Made by a program: the position numbers and the translations under genes
The notes under the pieces: generated by a model
The model's input: the letters and a program-made list of their open reading frames with translations, nothing else
Database searches by the model: none
Told to the model about the DNA's origin: nothing
Source of the DNA: Agreia sp. VKM Ac-1783
GTDB lineage: Bacteria > Actinomycetota > Actinomycetes > Actinomycetales > Microbacteriaceae
Direction: 5' to 3'
Assembly: GCF_900177765.1 (NCBI RefSeq)
Contig: NZ_FXWI01000003.1
Span: forward strand, 1 to 64,000
DNA length: 64,000 nt
Shown here: positions 26,418-35,035 of the stretch, piece after piece
Layout: every line of letters begins with the position of its first letter
Numbering within the stretch: position 1 is the first letter of the stretch

Positions 26418-27173
26418 ATGCTCACCGCCGGAGTCGATCTCGCCGCCGAGAACAAGGGCACGGCGCTCGCGGTCATCGACTGGTCTGGGCCTCGTGCGGC
26501 CCTGACCGAGCTCCGACTCGGCGTGGGGGATGACGCCATTGCCGAGGCCGCCACGACGGTCGAGAAGCTCGGCATCGACTGTTCACTCGGCTGGCCCGAC
26601 GAGTTCGTGAGTTTCGTCGTGGCCCACGCCGATCACGAGTCGATAGATGCGCCCGCCGTCGACGGCGGCATGGACTGGCGCCGCACCCTCGCCTACCGTG
26701 AGACCGATCGCGACGTGAGGGCCAAGACCGGTCGTTGGCCACTCAGCGTGTCGACCGACCGGCTCGGCCTCACTGCGATGCGCTGCGCGGGGCTTCTCGG
26801 CCGCATCCAGGCGCGGGGTGTCGAGGTCGACCGCTCGGGCTCCGGCGTCGTCGTCGAAATCTATCCCGGCGCGAGCCTCCGACTCTGGGGGTTCGACACG
26901 ACCGGCTATCGCGTGAGCGAGGCCGCGCGAGAACTTCTGCTGGCGCAGGTTCTGGATGCCGCCCCCTGGCTCGATCTGCAGGGTCACGGCGAGCTCATGG
27001 TGCGGTCGGGCGACGCGTTCGACGCGGTGATCGCTGCCCTCGCTTCGCGGAGCGCTGCTCTCGGCCACTACGGCCCTCCGGCCCCTGAGCAACTCGCCCG
27101 CGCGCGCCGCGAGGGGTGGACCGCTCTGCCGACGACCCCGCTCGCCGCGCTGATCTCTTCGCCGGTCGAGTAG
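26418..27173 (+). CDS. DUF429 domain protein (predicted RNase H-fold nuclease)
   Basis: A 251-residue protein with the DUF429 pattern: GVDLAAENKGTALAVID at the start, IDCSLGWPDEFVSFV, a TDRLGLTAMRCAGLL segment, EIYPGASLRLWGF and SGDAFDAVIAALASR. The acidic residues of these motifs resemble an RNase H-like active site. No biochemical role is established. Its TAG stop lies inside the left arm of a REP-like repeat, so the repeat has supplied the gene's end. Confidence 0.82.
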   Translation: MLTAGVDLAAENKGTALAVIDWSGPRAALTELRLGVGDDAIAEAATTVEKLGIDCSLGWPDEFVSFVVAHADHESIDAPAVDGGMDWRRTLAYRETDRDVRAKTGRWPLSVSTDRLGLTAMRCAGLLGRIQARGVEVDRSGSGVVVEIYPGASLRLWGFDTTGYRVSEAARELLLAQVLDAAPWLDLQGHGELMVRSGDAFDAVIAALASRSAALGHYGPPAPEQLARARREGWTALPTTPLAALISSPVE

Positions 27174-27310
27174 CCGCGCGAGGAACGAGGCGGCGTATCG
27201 AGACCACCCGGTGGTCTCGATACGGCCGCGGGCGGCCTACTCGACCAGCGCCGTCGGGGGCGGCCTACTCGACCAGCGCGGCCGGGGCGGCCTACTCGAC
27301 CAGCGCCGTC
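27166..27310. repeat. REP-like palindromic element with three tandem tail copies
   Basis: A palindrome centres on CGTATCGAGACCACC (27194-27208) and its exact inverse at 27210-27224, flanked by GTCGAGTAGCCGCGCGAGGA on the left and CTACTCGACCAGCG on the right. The right tail (GCGGCCTACTCGACCAGCG) occurs three times in tandem (from about 27232, 27260 and 27287). Related copies lie at 29538 and 63194. Confidence 0.85.
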
Positions 27311-27318
27311 TTGCGGAC

Positions 27319-28179
27319 CTAGAGCACGGCCGCCGCAGGAGCCGCGACGCGCAGGAAGTCGATCTTCGCGGCCGCCGCCGATGCGGCCGGAGCCGTATAG
27401 GCGACGATGCGCAGATCGGTGCCGGCGACGCTGAACACATCGCAGTCGAGTTCGATATCGCCGACCAGTTCGTTGCTCACGACCTTGCTCTCCGACTGGT
27501 GCTCGCCCACGATTCCGCTCTCCCACAGCTCCCTGAACGGCTCGCTCGTCGAGAGCAGCTCCTGAACGAGGGCACGCACTCCGCGGTCGTCCGGATAGCG
27601 GCCGGCCACGCGACGGAGGTCGGCGACGAGAGACGCGCCGAAGGCATCCACGCTGCCGGATCGGCGGACGATGCGGCCCCCGCCCGAGCCGAGCGAGAGA
27701 TTGCCGAAGTGCGCGCGCAGCAGATTGGGGCGACCCGAGGCGGGCCGCACGGGCTCGCCGAGAAGCGCCACCCACAGCGGGCTCCAGCTCAGCAGATCCC
27801 ACGACGCGGTGAAGACCGCGACGGGAATCTCGCCCAGTCGCGCGACCAGCCGCTGCACCCCGGGAGGGATGTGCGCCGGAACCTCGTGGGGCGAGGGGGG
27901 AAGCAGCCCGGCGAGCACGAAGAGGTGATCGCGCTCGGCATCGGTGAGCTGAAGCGCTCGAGCGAGCGCAGAGGCGACCTGCTCCGAGGGGCGACGAGCG
28001 CGGCCCTGCTCGAGGCGAACGATGTAGTCCACGCTGAGCCCGGCGAGCGCGGCCAACTCCTCGCGGCGCAGTCCGGCCGCCCGGCGCGCATCACCAGCGG
28101 GAAAACCGACATCGAGCGGCGACAGGCGGTCGCGCCACGCTCGAAGGACCGTTCCGAGATCGCCGTGCGCATCCTGCAT
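27319..28179 (-). CDS. XRE-type regulator with MmyB-like domain
   Basis: A 286-residue regulator. The HTH runs AAGLRREELAALAGLSVDYIVRLEQG (about 33-58) and an MmyB-like domain follows (IPVAVFTASWDLLSWSPLWVALLGEP). It is divergent from an SDR gene, its most likely target; the family commonly controls adjacent oxidoreductases. Its 3' end abuts the REP-like tandem repeats. Confidence 0.87.
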   Translation of the reverse strand: MQDAHGDLGTVLRAWRDRLSPLDVGFPAGDARRAAGLRREELAALAGLSVDYIVRLEQGRARRPSEQVASALARALQLTDAERDHLFVLAGLLPPSPHEVPAHIPPGVQRLVARLGEIPVAVFTASWDLLSWSPLWVALLGEPVRPASGRPNLLRAHFGNLSLGSGGGRIVRRSGSVDAFGASLVADLRRVAGRYPDDRGVRALVQELLSTSEPFRELWESGIVGEHQSESKVVSNELVGDIELDCDVFSVAGTDLRIVAYTAPAASAAAAKIDFLRVAAPAAAVL

Positions 28180-28281
28180 TCATTCAGTGTGCCAGCGCCC
28201 GACGCGTCGTGGGTGGTACTGAGCGTCCATACGCCGAGGCGGGCCACGACAGCGCGCCGCGGCGGCCGCAGACTTCTGAGC

Positions 28282-28974
28282 ATGACAACAACACTGATCA
28301 GCGGGGCCAACAAAGGCCTCGGCTATGAAACCGCCCGCCGACTCATCGAAGCCGGGCACACCGTGTGGATGGGCGCACGAGACGAGACTCGGGGCCGAGC
28401 AGCCGCCGAGGCGTTGGGCGGCCGGTTCGTGCAGCTCGACGTGACGAGCGACGACTCCGTCGCCTCCGCGGTCGCGACTGTCGAGGCTGCAGGTGGCCTC
28501 GACGTGCTCATCAACAACGCGGGAGTCAGCGGCCCCTTCGCTGCCGCCGAAGATCTCACCGCCGACGACGCCGCATTCGTGTTCGGCACGAACGTGCTGG
28601 GCATCGTGCGCATGACGCTGGCATTCCGGCCGGTGCTGCTGCGCTCGAACGAGGCGACGATCGTGAATGTCACGAGCGGGATGGGCTCGTTCTCGTTCGT
28701 GCTCGACCCGGAGCACGTCGAGTCGCAGATCGTCGCACCTCTCTACCAAGCATCGAAGTCCGCGGTGACCATGCTCACGGTTCAGTACGCCAAGGCGTTC
28801 CCCGAGATCCGCATCAACGCCGCCGATCCCGGCTACACGGCCACCGAGTTCAATAACCACAGCGGTCCGCAGACGGTGACCGAGGGCACGGATGCGATCG
28901 TCGAGCTCGCCACCCGGGGCGGCGCTGGGCCGACGGGCACGTTCATCAACCGCGACGGCGTCGCCCCCTTCTAG
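28282..28974 (+). CDS. Short-chain dehydrogenase/reductase
   Basis: A 230-residue classical SDR. SGANKGLGYETARRL is the dinucleotide-binding loop, DVLINNAGVSGP the NNAG motif, and SGMG with YQASKSAV gives the Ser-Tyr-Lys catalytic set. It resembles carbonyl reductases. ATG at 28282; a longer in-frame extension would cross the divergent promoter. Likely regulated by the divergent XRE protein. Confidence 0.87.
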   Translation: MTTTLISGANKGLGYETARRLIEAGHTVWMGARDETRGRAAAEALGGRFVQLDVTSDDSVASAVATVEAAGGLDVLINNAGVSGPFAAAEDLTADDAAFVFGTNVLGIVRMTLAFRPVLLRSNEATIVNVTSGMGSFSFVLDPEHVESQIVAPLYQASKSAVTMLTVQYAKAFPEIRINAADPGYTATEFNNHSGPQTVTEGTDAIVELATRGGAGPTGTFINRDGVAPF

Positions 28975-29018
28975 AGGGCGGCGCTCTCCTCCCGTTCGCA
29001 CGCGCCGGGCGAAGAGGG

Positions 29019-29399
29019 TCAGCGCATCGACTGACCGACATCGATGCGATTGCCGTCGGGGTCGCAGAAGACGAATCCACGCACGCCGTAGTCGGCATCG
29101 CGGAGACCCTTGATCATGCGAACCCCCGCGGCATCCATCGTCGAATACAGCGCAGCCGCGTCATCGACGAGCAGATGGGCGACGTTGTGGCTGCCGCCGT
29201 GGTGATTCTTGACGAGCGTGAGATGCAGCTCCGCAGCCCCGTTGCGCACGATGGCGAAGCCCACGGGCTGGCCGTTGGTGAAGTGCACTTCGAGGGCGAG
29301 GAACTCTCGAAAGAACGAGATCGAACGATCGATGTCGGTGACAGCGAGTGTCGGCGCGAAACGGCCGAGCTTCACGGTGTGGGGGGTTGAGTTCGTCAT
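29019..29399 (-). CDS. VOC-superfamily (glyoxalase-like) protein
   Basis: A 126-residue VOC domain. LAVTDIDRSISFFREFL and the closing FVFCDPDGNRIDVGQS are typical; AELHLTLVKNHHGGSHN holds candidate metal ligands. It could be a bleomycin-resistance-like binding protein or a small dioxygenase or isomerase. Substrate unknown. Confidence 0.82.
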   Translation of the reverse strand: MTNSTPHTVKLGRFAPTLAVTDIDRSISFFREFLALEVHFTNGQPVGFAIVRNGAAELHLTLVKNHHGGSHNVAHLLVDDAAALYSTMDAAGVRMIKGLRDADYGVRGFVFCDPDGNRIDVGQSMR

Positions 29400-29537
29400 A
29401 GGATGCCTCTCGTCGCGCTCACTCCGAAGGCGGTGCTTCTCGGTGTAGTCGGCGCGGTGGCCCTCGGAAGCGAGATTACCAGGCGTGACGGACGGCGAGG
29501 CTCACAGTTTCATGTGTTGAGCGAAGCGGATGCGTCG

Positions 29538-29578
29538 GTGGAGAAGCCGCGCGAGGAACGAGCCGGCGTCTCAATGCC
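29538..29578. repeat. Diverged half-copy of the REP-like element
   Basis: The stretch contains AGCCGCGCGAGGAACGAG and matches the left half of the 27166 element with a handful of substitutions, while the right arm is missing. It lies in the 224-base gap between the VOC gene and the phosphoesterase gene. Just after it is a 12-base palindrome ATACCCGGGTAT (29586-29597), possibly a promoter element. Confidence 0.65.
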
Positions 29579-29623
29579 ATTCGGGATACCCGGGTATTCT
29601 GGCGGGATCGGGAGGGGACCGAG

Positions 29624-31372
29624 ATGACTGCCAGAAAGAGCGAAAGCGACGACGACAAGGCCAAGCGCGGCGCGTCGCGTCGCAACTTCCTTCGCACGGC
29701 GGGCATCGGGGTCGCGGGTCTTGCGGTGGGCGGGGCAGCGGTCGGCGGCGTCACCGCCGGCATCCGTTCGTCTGACACGGATGACGACGAACTGGGCTTC
29801 TCGCCCCTGCCGGTTCGGCACGAGCCGGGCTTCGACCACGTGGTCGTGATCATGTTCGAGAACCGCTCGTTCGACCACATGCTGGGCTGGCTCTACGAGC
29901 CGGGGCAGGAGCCCGCGGGCCAGAGCTTCGACGGGCTCCATCAGGGGCAGTACAGCAACCCGGGGCCATCGGGCGACACTGTGCCCGCCCACGTCTACAG
30001 CGGTCCGACCGATCGCATCATGGCCCAGCCCGATCCCGACCCCGGCGAGTTCTACCCCCACGTGAACACCCAGCTGTTTGGAACGATCGACCCCGAGAGC
30101 AACTCCGACCTGGAGAACGGCCTTCAGGAGCCGTGGAACCTGCCGAAAGACACCTCGAAGCCGAAGAACGACGGGTTCGTGAAGGACTACATCGTGAACT
30201 CCACGTTGTCTCGCGGGCGCGCGCCGACGCCCGAGGAATACGCCGTGGTGATGGGTGGGTTCTCGCCCGCGATGCTTCCCGTGCTGTCGACCCTCGCGAA
30301 GAGCTTCGGCGTCTACGATCACTGGCACGCCGCCGTTCCCTCGCAGACGTTCTGCAACCGCTCGTTCTTTCACGCGAGCACCTCGCACGGCTTCGTCACG
30401 AACGTCGAGGGTGGCGGCATCGACAAATGGCTGGATGCTCCGGCCGTGCCGACCGTGTTCAGTCGGCTCGACGAGGCAGGCAAGTCGTGGCGCGTGTACT
30501 ACGACGCTCAGCAGGTCGTCTCGCTCACCGGACTACTGAGTGCCCCGTCGCTGCAGAAATACTGGAAGAGTCACTTCCGCAGCATGGAGCAGTTCCACGA
30601 AGACGCGGCCAAGGGCAGGCTGCCCGACTATGCATTCGTCGAGCCGCGGATGGTGTTCGATCACAACGACATGCATCCGCCAGTCGTGCGGCCGGCGCAC
30701 GATAAGACCGATCCCACGACCCCCGAGATGGAGTCGGCCTTCTCGGACATGCGGGCCGGCGAGCAACTCCTCGGCGAGGTGTACACGTCGATCAAAGACG
30801 GAGCCTCGACCACCGGCTCGAACGCGATGAACACCGTGCTTCTCGTGACCTTCGACGAGCACGGCGGCCTGTACGACCACGTCGCGCCGCCCGCTGCGGT
30901 GCCTCCTGTGAAGAACGAGGCCCCGGGCGAGATGGGATTCGCGTTCGACCGTCTCGGCCTGCGGGTTCCCACCATCGTGGTCTCGGCGTACACACGAGCG
31001 GGCACGGTCATCAACGACCAGATGCATCACGGGTCGCTCGCGAAAACCCTCGCCGAGTTGCACGGGCTCGAGCCTCTAACCGAGCGCGATGCATCCGCCA
31101 CGCCGATCTTCAATGCGGTGAATCTGAAGAAGCCGCGCCAGCCCGCTCTGTGGCCCACGGTCACTCCGGCCTACGTTCCGCCGAACCCCGAGGCGAATCC
31201 GCGCTCCGACAAAGAGAAAGACCGAAAGCGCCCGCTGACCCCGCCCGGGCTCGGACTCATCGGCATCCTGCTCGCCCGCTACGAACCGGATGCGCCGGTG
31301 CCCGACAACTACGCCGACGCCTACGACGTGCTGGTAAAGCACGGCTACGGACTGTTCGGGGTGCGCGACTGA
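29624..31372 (+). CDS. Tat-exported phospholipase C / phosphoesterase-family protein
   Basis: A 582-residue exported enzyme. SRRNFLRTAG (about residues 19-28) is a Tat signal followed by a hydrophobic Gly/Ala/Val stretch. The phosphoesterase (PF04185, non-haemolytic PLC/AcpA) domain begins FDHVVVIMFENRSFDHMLG, whose Glu-Asn binds metal, and continues with LVTFDEHGGLYDHVAPP and MHHGSLAKTLAEL. Members hydrolyse phospholipids or phosphate monoesters outside the cell. The C-terminal region has no second domain. ATG at 29624 follows a GGAGGGG-like site. Confidence 0.88.
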   Translation: MTARKSESDDDKAKRGASRRNFLRTAGIGVAGLAVGGAAVGGVTAGIRSSDTDDDELGFSPLPVRHEPGFDHVVVIMFENRSFDHMLGWLYEPGQEPAGQSFDGLHQGQYSNPGPSGDTVPAHVYSGPTDRIMAQPDPDPGEFYPHVNTQLFGTIDPESNSDLENGLQEPWNLPKDTSKPKNDGFVKDYIVNSTLSRGRAPTPEEYAVVMGGFSPAMLPVLSTLAKSFGVYDHWHAAVPSQTFCNRSFFHASTSHGFVTNVEGGGIDKWLDAPAVPTVFSRLDEAGKSWRVYYDAQQVVSLTGLLSAPSLQKYWKSHFRSMEQFHEDAAKGRLPDYAFVEPRMVFDHNDMHPPVVRPAHDKTDPTTPEMESAFSDMRAGEQLLGEVYTSIKDGASTTGSNAMNTVLLVTFDEHGGLYDHVAPPAAVPPVKNEAPGEMGFAFDRLGLRVPTIVVSAYTRAGTVINDQMHHGSLAKTLAELHGLEPLTERDASATPIFNAVNLKKPRQPALWPTVTPAYVPPNPEANPRSDKEKDRKRPLTPPGLGLIGILLARYEPDAPVPDNYADAYDVLVKHGYGLFGVRD

Positions 31373-31386
31373 GGTCGGACTCCGTC

Positions 31387-32001
31387 TTACAGGACCTTTC
31401 GTGAACCGGCCGGTGTGTCATCGGTCGAAACCCGGTGCGTCGACGATTCGTCCTGTTGAACGATCGAGCCGCCCTCGAGATGAGAGCGCAGCGCCTGCAT
31501 CGCGTCGTCGAGAGCGGCGAGCTGCTCTGCCGTCAGGGCACTGACGAACAGCCTCTGCACCGAGTGGAGGTGTGGCGACGAGGCTCGGCGGAAGCTTCGG
31601 GCGCCCTCGTCGGTGAGCACGACCCAGGCGCTGCGGCTGTCGTCGCCCGCTCGCTCCCGCGAGATCAGCGCGCGCCTTTCCATGCGTCCGAGATGATGCG
31701 AGAGTCTGCTGCGTTCCCAGCCGACCTGCTCGGCCAGCGGCGACGAGCGCATGCGGTGGTCGGGCTGTTCCGAGAGGGCGAGCAGTACCGCGTAGTCGCC
31801 CGACGAGGTACCGGATGTTCGTTGCAGCTCGGCCTCGAGGGTGCGCTTCACGAGGTCGGTCATCTCGGTGAAGGTGCGCCAGACCTGAAGCTCGTCGCGG
31901 GTCGGCGACTTCCGACCGTCCGAGCGGCCGTCGGTCCGGAGACCGGGGAGGCGCTCCGGTATGTCCCCGGGAATATTCACGACGCTCCATTCATTTGACA
32001 T
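31387..32001 (-). CDS. MarR family transcriptional regulator
   Basis: A 204-residue winged-helix regulator. The core runs SGDYAVLLALSEQPDHRMRSSPLAEQVGWERSRLSHHLGRMERR, with wing RERAGDDSRSAWVVLTDEG. It has N- and C-terminal extensions beyond the usual 140-150 residues. The start at 32001 lies within a perfect palindrome TTGACATGTCAA, so it is probably leaderless and self-repressed. It is divergent from the LLM oxidoreductase operon, its likely target. Confidence 0.85.
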   Translation of the reverse strand: MSNEWSVVNIPGDIPERLPGLRTDGRSDGRKSPTRDELQVWRTFTEMTDLVKRTLEAELQRTSGTSSGDYAVLLALSEQPDHRMRSSPLAEQVGWERSRLSHHLGRMERRALISRERAGDDSRSAWVVLTDEGARSFRRASSPHLHSVQRLFVSALTAEQLAALDDAMQALRSHLEGGSIVQQDESSTHRVSTDDTPAGSRKVL

Positions 32002-32006
32002 GTCAA
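31995..32006. promoter_or_regulatory. MarR operator on the marR start codon
   Basis: TTGACATGTCAA is a perfect 12-base palindrome whose centre is the regulator's own initiation codon. It lies 24 bases before the divergent LLM oxidoreductase start, so one bound dimer could control both. Confidence 0.7.
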
Positions 32007-32029
32007 TTACATCATCAAAGGACGCGATC

Positions 32030-33058
32030 ATGGCAGACATCGAATTCGGGCTCGACACCTTCGGAGACATTCCGCAGACCGACACGGGGGAACTCGCATC
32101 CCACGCGCAGGCGATCAGGCACGTCGTCGCCGAGGCCGTGCTCGCCGACCAGCTCGGCATCGAGGTTTTCGCTGTAGGAGAGCACCACCGGCCGGAGTAC
32201 GCCATCTCGAGCCCCGAGACCGTGCTGGCGGGCATCGCGACGCAGACCGAGCGCATCCGGCTGAGCTCGGGCGTGACGGTTCTGAGCTCCGACGACCCTG
32301 TTCGTGTATTCCAGCGCTTCGCCACGGTCGATGCGCTCTCGAACGGGCGCGCCGAGGTGATCCTGGGCCGCGGCTCGTTCACCGAGTCGTTCCCCCTCTT
32401 CGGCTACGACATGAACGACTACGACACTCTCTTCGAAGAGAAGATCGAGCTGTTCTCGCGCCTCCTCACCGAGCAGCCCGTGAGCTGGAGCGGCACGACC
32501 CGAGCAGCGCTGCACGATGCCGACGTCTTCCCGAAGACCGAGTCGGGGCATCTCTCGACCTGGGTCGGCGTGGGTGGATCGCCCCAGTCGGTCGTGCGCA
32601 CGGCGCAATACGGATTCCCCCTGATGCTGGCCATCATCGGTGGCAGCCCCGAACGTTTCGCGCCCTACACCGACCTCTATCGACGCGCGGCCGAGCAGTT
32701 CGGCAGCGCCGCGCATCCGATCGGCATGCACTCGCCGGGCTTCATCGCCCGCACCGACGACGAGGCCAAAGAGATCTTCTTTCCGCACTACAAGGTCATG
32801 CACGACCGCATCGGAGCCCTGCGCGGCTGGCCGCCCGTGACCCGAGCCGAGTTCGAGAACGAGGTCGCGCACGGCTCCATGTATGTGGGCTCGCCCGAGA
32901 CGGTCGCCCGTCGCATGGCGAGCGCGATCGCTACGCTGGGAGCCGGGCGATTCGACTTGATCTACTCGGCCGGCACTACCCCGATGAGCGACCGGATGCG
33001 CGCGGTCGAGCTCTACGGAACCGAGGTCGTTCCCCTCGTCCGCGACATCCTGGCCTGA
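32030..33058 (+). CDS. LLM-class flavin-dependent monooxygenase
   Basis: A 342-residue luciferase-like (beta/alpha)8 protein: FGLDTFGDIPQ, EVFAVGEHHRPEYAISSPETVLAG, IRLSSGVTVLSSDDPVRVFQ and GRGSFTESFPLFGYD. It uses FMNH2 or F420. It pairs with a Rossmann reductase-like gene 11 bases downstream, which may feed it reduced cofactor. The ATG at 32030 is preferred because an upstream extension crosses the MarR operator. Confidence 0.88.
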   Translation: MADIEFGLDTFGDIPQTDTGELASHAQAIRHVVAEAVLADQLGIEVFAVGEHHRPEYAISSPETVLAGIATQTERIRLSSGVTVLSSDDPVRVFQRFATVDALSNGRAEVILGRGSFTESFPLFGYDMNDYDTLFEEKIELFSRLLTEQPVSWSGTTRAALHDADVFPKTESGHLSTWVGVGGSPQSVVRTAQYGFPLMLAIIGGSPERFAPYTDLYRRAAEQFGSAAHPIGMHSPGFIARTDDEAKEIFFPHYKVMHDRIGALRGWPPVTRAEFENEVAHGSMYVGSPETVARRMASAIATLGAGRFDLIYSAGTTPMSDRMRAVELYGTEVVPLVRDILA

Positions 33059-33069
33059 GAGGCGCACCC

Positions 33070-33747
33070 ATGCATTCCTTGACCGACCCGCAGCAGGCGA
33101 CCATCGGCATCCTCGGCGCGGGAAAAGTCGGCACCGTGCTCGCCCGGCTCGCGATCGCGGCCGGCTACCGCGTGCTCATCGCGAGCTCGCGGCCGCCCGC
33201 CGCGATCGAGCTCACCATCGACGTGCTGGCGCACGGCGCCGAGGCGACGACGGCGACGGATGCCGCGGGCCAGGCCGATCTCGTCATCCTGGCCCTGCCG
33301 CTGGGCAAGGCCGTGCCCCTCGACGGACACCAGGCGCTGCCGCTCGACGAGCTGCGCGGCAAGATCGTGATCGACGCGATGAACTACTGGTGGGAGGTCG
33401 ATGGCGTTCGCCCGGATCTGACCGGTGACGACGTCACGACCAGCGAGCTCGTGGCGGCAGCCCTGCCCGGCTCACGTCTGGTGAAGGCGTTCAACCACAT
33501 GGGATACCACGATCTCGACGAGGGCTCCCGGCTGGCCGGTGACTCGGACCGCAAGGCGATCGCCCTCTCGGGAGACGACGTCGCGGCGAACGACGTGGTC
33601 GCCGACCTCATCGACTCTCTCGGCTTCGACTCTGTCGACCTCGGCCCCCTGGGGGAGGGCGCGGTGCTGCAGCCGGGTCGCCAGCTGTTCGGGGCGAACC
33701 TCACTGCTGCCGAGATCCGCGACGTCGTGGAGCAGGCTGCCGCCTGA
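33070..33747 (+). CDS. NADP-binding F420-reductase-like protein
   Basis: A 225-residue Rossmann protein (IGILGAGKVGTVLARLAIAAGYRV, then DLVILALPLGKAVPL and a C-terminal Gly/Ala-rich segment). It resembles F420H2:NADP+ oxidoreductase/YrrL-type proteins that shuttle hydride between NADPH and F420 or flavin. It is downstream of the LLM gene in the same operon and is probably its reducing partner. The cofactor is not certain. Confidence 0.8.
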   Translation: MHSLTDPQQATIGILGAGKVGTVLARLAIAAGYRVLIASSRPPAAIELTIDVLAHGAEATTATDAAGQADLVILALPLGKAVPLDGHQALPLDELRGKIVIDAMNYWWEVDGVRPDLTGDDVTTSELVAAALPGSRLVKAFNHMGYHDLDEGSRLAGDSDRKAIALSGDDVAANDVVADLIDSLGFDSVDLGPLGEGAVLQPGRQLFGANLTAAEIRDVVEQAAA

Positions 33748-33767
33748 CGGAACGGGCGCGAGTGCGG

Positions 33768-34607
33768 CTACGCCGCCACCTCCTGCAGTGCGCGCAGGTG
33801 CACGGCGGCCCACGAGCGGAACGGCTTCCACGCCTCGGCGACCTTGTCGATCGAGCGGTCGGCGCCGTAGCGCTTCGTGACCTCGTCGCTCAGTCGGCCC
33901 TCGTTGCGAGGCAGCACATCGGGGAAGTTCGCACCGCGGATCACCACGAGCTCGGCCGAGAACGGTCCCATGCCGAGGATGCTCTGCACCTGGGCGAACG
34001 CGGTGGCCGGCTGCAACGAGCGCAGGTAGGAGCCGGAGAGCCGGCCGTCGAGAGCGGCCTCGGCGACCGCGTGCAGGTACTCCGCCTTGCGTCCGGGCAG
34101 ATTGAGTGCCGCCCCGAGCAGGGCGGCCGGAGACGGAAAGGCCCCGTCGTCGCCGAGCTGCTGCGTGAGCCGCGTCTTGATCGCCGCCGCCTGCCGCCTC
34201 TGCATACGTTGCGACAGCAGTGACCACACGGCTGCCTCATAGGGTGAGAAGAAGCCGCAGGGTCGGAAACCCGGGAGCCGTCGCTGCGCGTCCGCGATCA
34301 CGTCGTCCCGTGCCGCTACATCCGGCCACGCGCGACCGTCGATGTCTATCGACAGCAGCCGCCGCACCTGCTCGGTCGCGGCATCCAGATCGCCTTGGCC
34401 GTCGACCACGATGCGGGCCGACGCGCCCTCCTGCGTGATCACGGCATCGACTCGCTGCCAGTCGGTGTCGCAGAGAAAGGCGGTGCGGATGCCCTCGGCC
34501 TGCGTCTGGTATGCAAGTCCGCCGGGGGCGAAACCCTCCCAGAATTGCTTGGTGGTGGCGAGCGACCAAGGCCCGACAACCTCGTGAACGGTCTCGAGTC
34601 GAGTCAT
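33768..34607 (-). CDS. AlkA-like HhH-GPD DNA glycosylase family protein
   Basis: A 279-residue AlkA-type protein: an N-terminal TBP-like half, then an HhH-GPD domain (FFSPYEAAVWSLLSQRMQRRQAAA, ILGMGPFSAELVVIRGA). In E. coli AlkA the catalytic Asp follows at DVFLPDD. Here the aligned segment reads DVLPRNEGRL, which appears to carry Asn and no Asp at that position. It may excise alkylated bases by another residue or only bind DNA. It lies between a VOC gene and the LLM operon. Confidence 0.78.
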   Translation of the reverse strand: MTRLETVHEVVGPWSLATTKQFWEGFAPGGLAYQTQAEGIRTAFLCDTDWQRVDAVITQEGASARIVVDGQGDLDAATEQVRRLLSIDIDGRAWPDVAARDDVIADAQRRLPGFRPCGFFSPYEAAVWSLLSQRMQRRQAAAIKTRLTQQLGDDGAFPSPAALLGAALNLPGRKAEYLHAVAEAALDGRLSGSYLRSLQPATAFAQVQSILGMGPFSAELVVIRGANFPDVLPRNEGRLSDEVTKRYGADRSIDKVAEAWKPFRSWAAVHLRALQEVAA

Positions 34608-34610
34608 GGA

Positions 34611-34976
34611 TCAGACCTTATCGTGCACCGTGATGGCGTAGCCGTCGGGGTCGGCGAAGCTGAAGGTGCGGCCGAACGGTCCGTCGATGGGCGCCGAGGT
34701 GATCGTGAATCCATCGGCCACGAGGGTGTCGTGGATCTGCTGCGCATCGGGCGCGTGCATCCAGACGCCGATGCCGAGACCGAGCTGAGCGCCCGAGTTC
34801 AGGTCGACGCCGGGCATCGCGTCGCGCACCGCGAAGGCCGCGGGCGTGGTGGCGAAGACCACGGCGTGAGGCGGGCCGGCCTGGCGGGCGAACCCGAGGT
34901 ACTTCTCGTAGAAGGCGGCAGACGCCTCGATGTCGCGGACCTGAAGTGAGATGAAGCCGGGGCCGGATGCGGTCAT
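34611..34976 (-). CDS. VOC-superfamily protein
   Basis: A 121-residue VOC domain: FISLQVRDIEASAAFYEKYLGF, then GIGVWMHAPDAQQIHDTL and the closing FSFADPDGYAITVHDKV. AAGGAG precedes the ATG at 34976. It is divergent from a MarR regulator with tandem operators between them, so it is probably repressed by it; substrate unknown. Confidence 0.85.
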   Translation of the reverse strand: MTASGPGFISLQVRDIEASAAFYEKYLGFARQAGPPHAVVFATTPAAFAVRDAMPGVDLNSGAQLGLGIGVWMHAPDAQQIHDTLVADGFTITSAPIDGPFGRTFSFADPDGYAITVHDKV

Positions 34977-34992
34977 GAGATTCTCCTTGGTT

Positions 34993-35010
34993 ATGTCAGT
35001 TTGTTGACAT
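34993..35010. promoter_or_regulatory. MarR operator, copy 1
   Basis: ATGTCA-N6-TGACAT, the first of two near-identical palindromes with centres 25 bases apart, in the gap between a VOC gene and a divergent MarR gene. The spacing is compatible with cooperative dimers. Confidence 0.75.
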
Positions 35011-35017
35011 CATCAGT

Positions 35018-35035
35018 ATGTCAGAATGTTGACAT
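35018..35035. promoter_or_regulatory. MarR operator, copy 2, reaching the marR start codon
   Basis: ATGTCA-N6-TGACAT again. Its last two bases are the first two of the MarR ATG at 35034, so the regulator gene is probably leaderless and self-repressed. Confidence 0.75.

Noticed and set aside
27232-27310. Three tandem 27-28 base units as a possible CRISPR array
   Set aside because: There are no spacers between the units, they are the tail of a palindromic REP-like element, and no cas genes are present.
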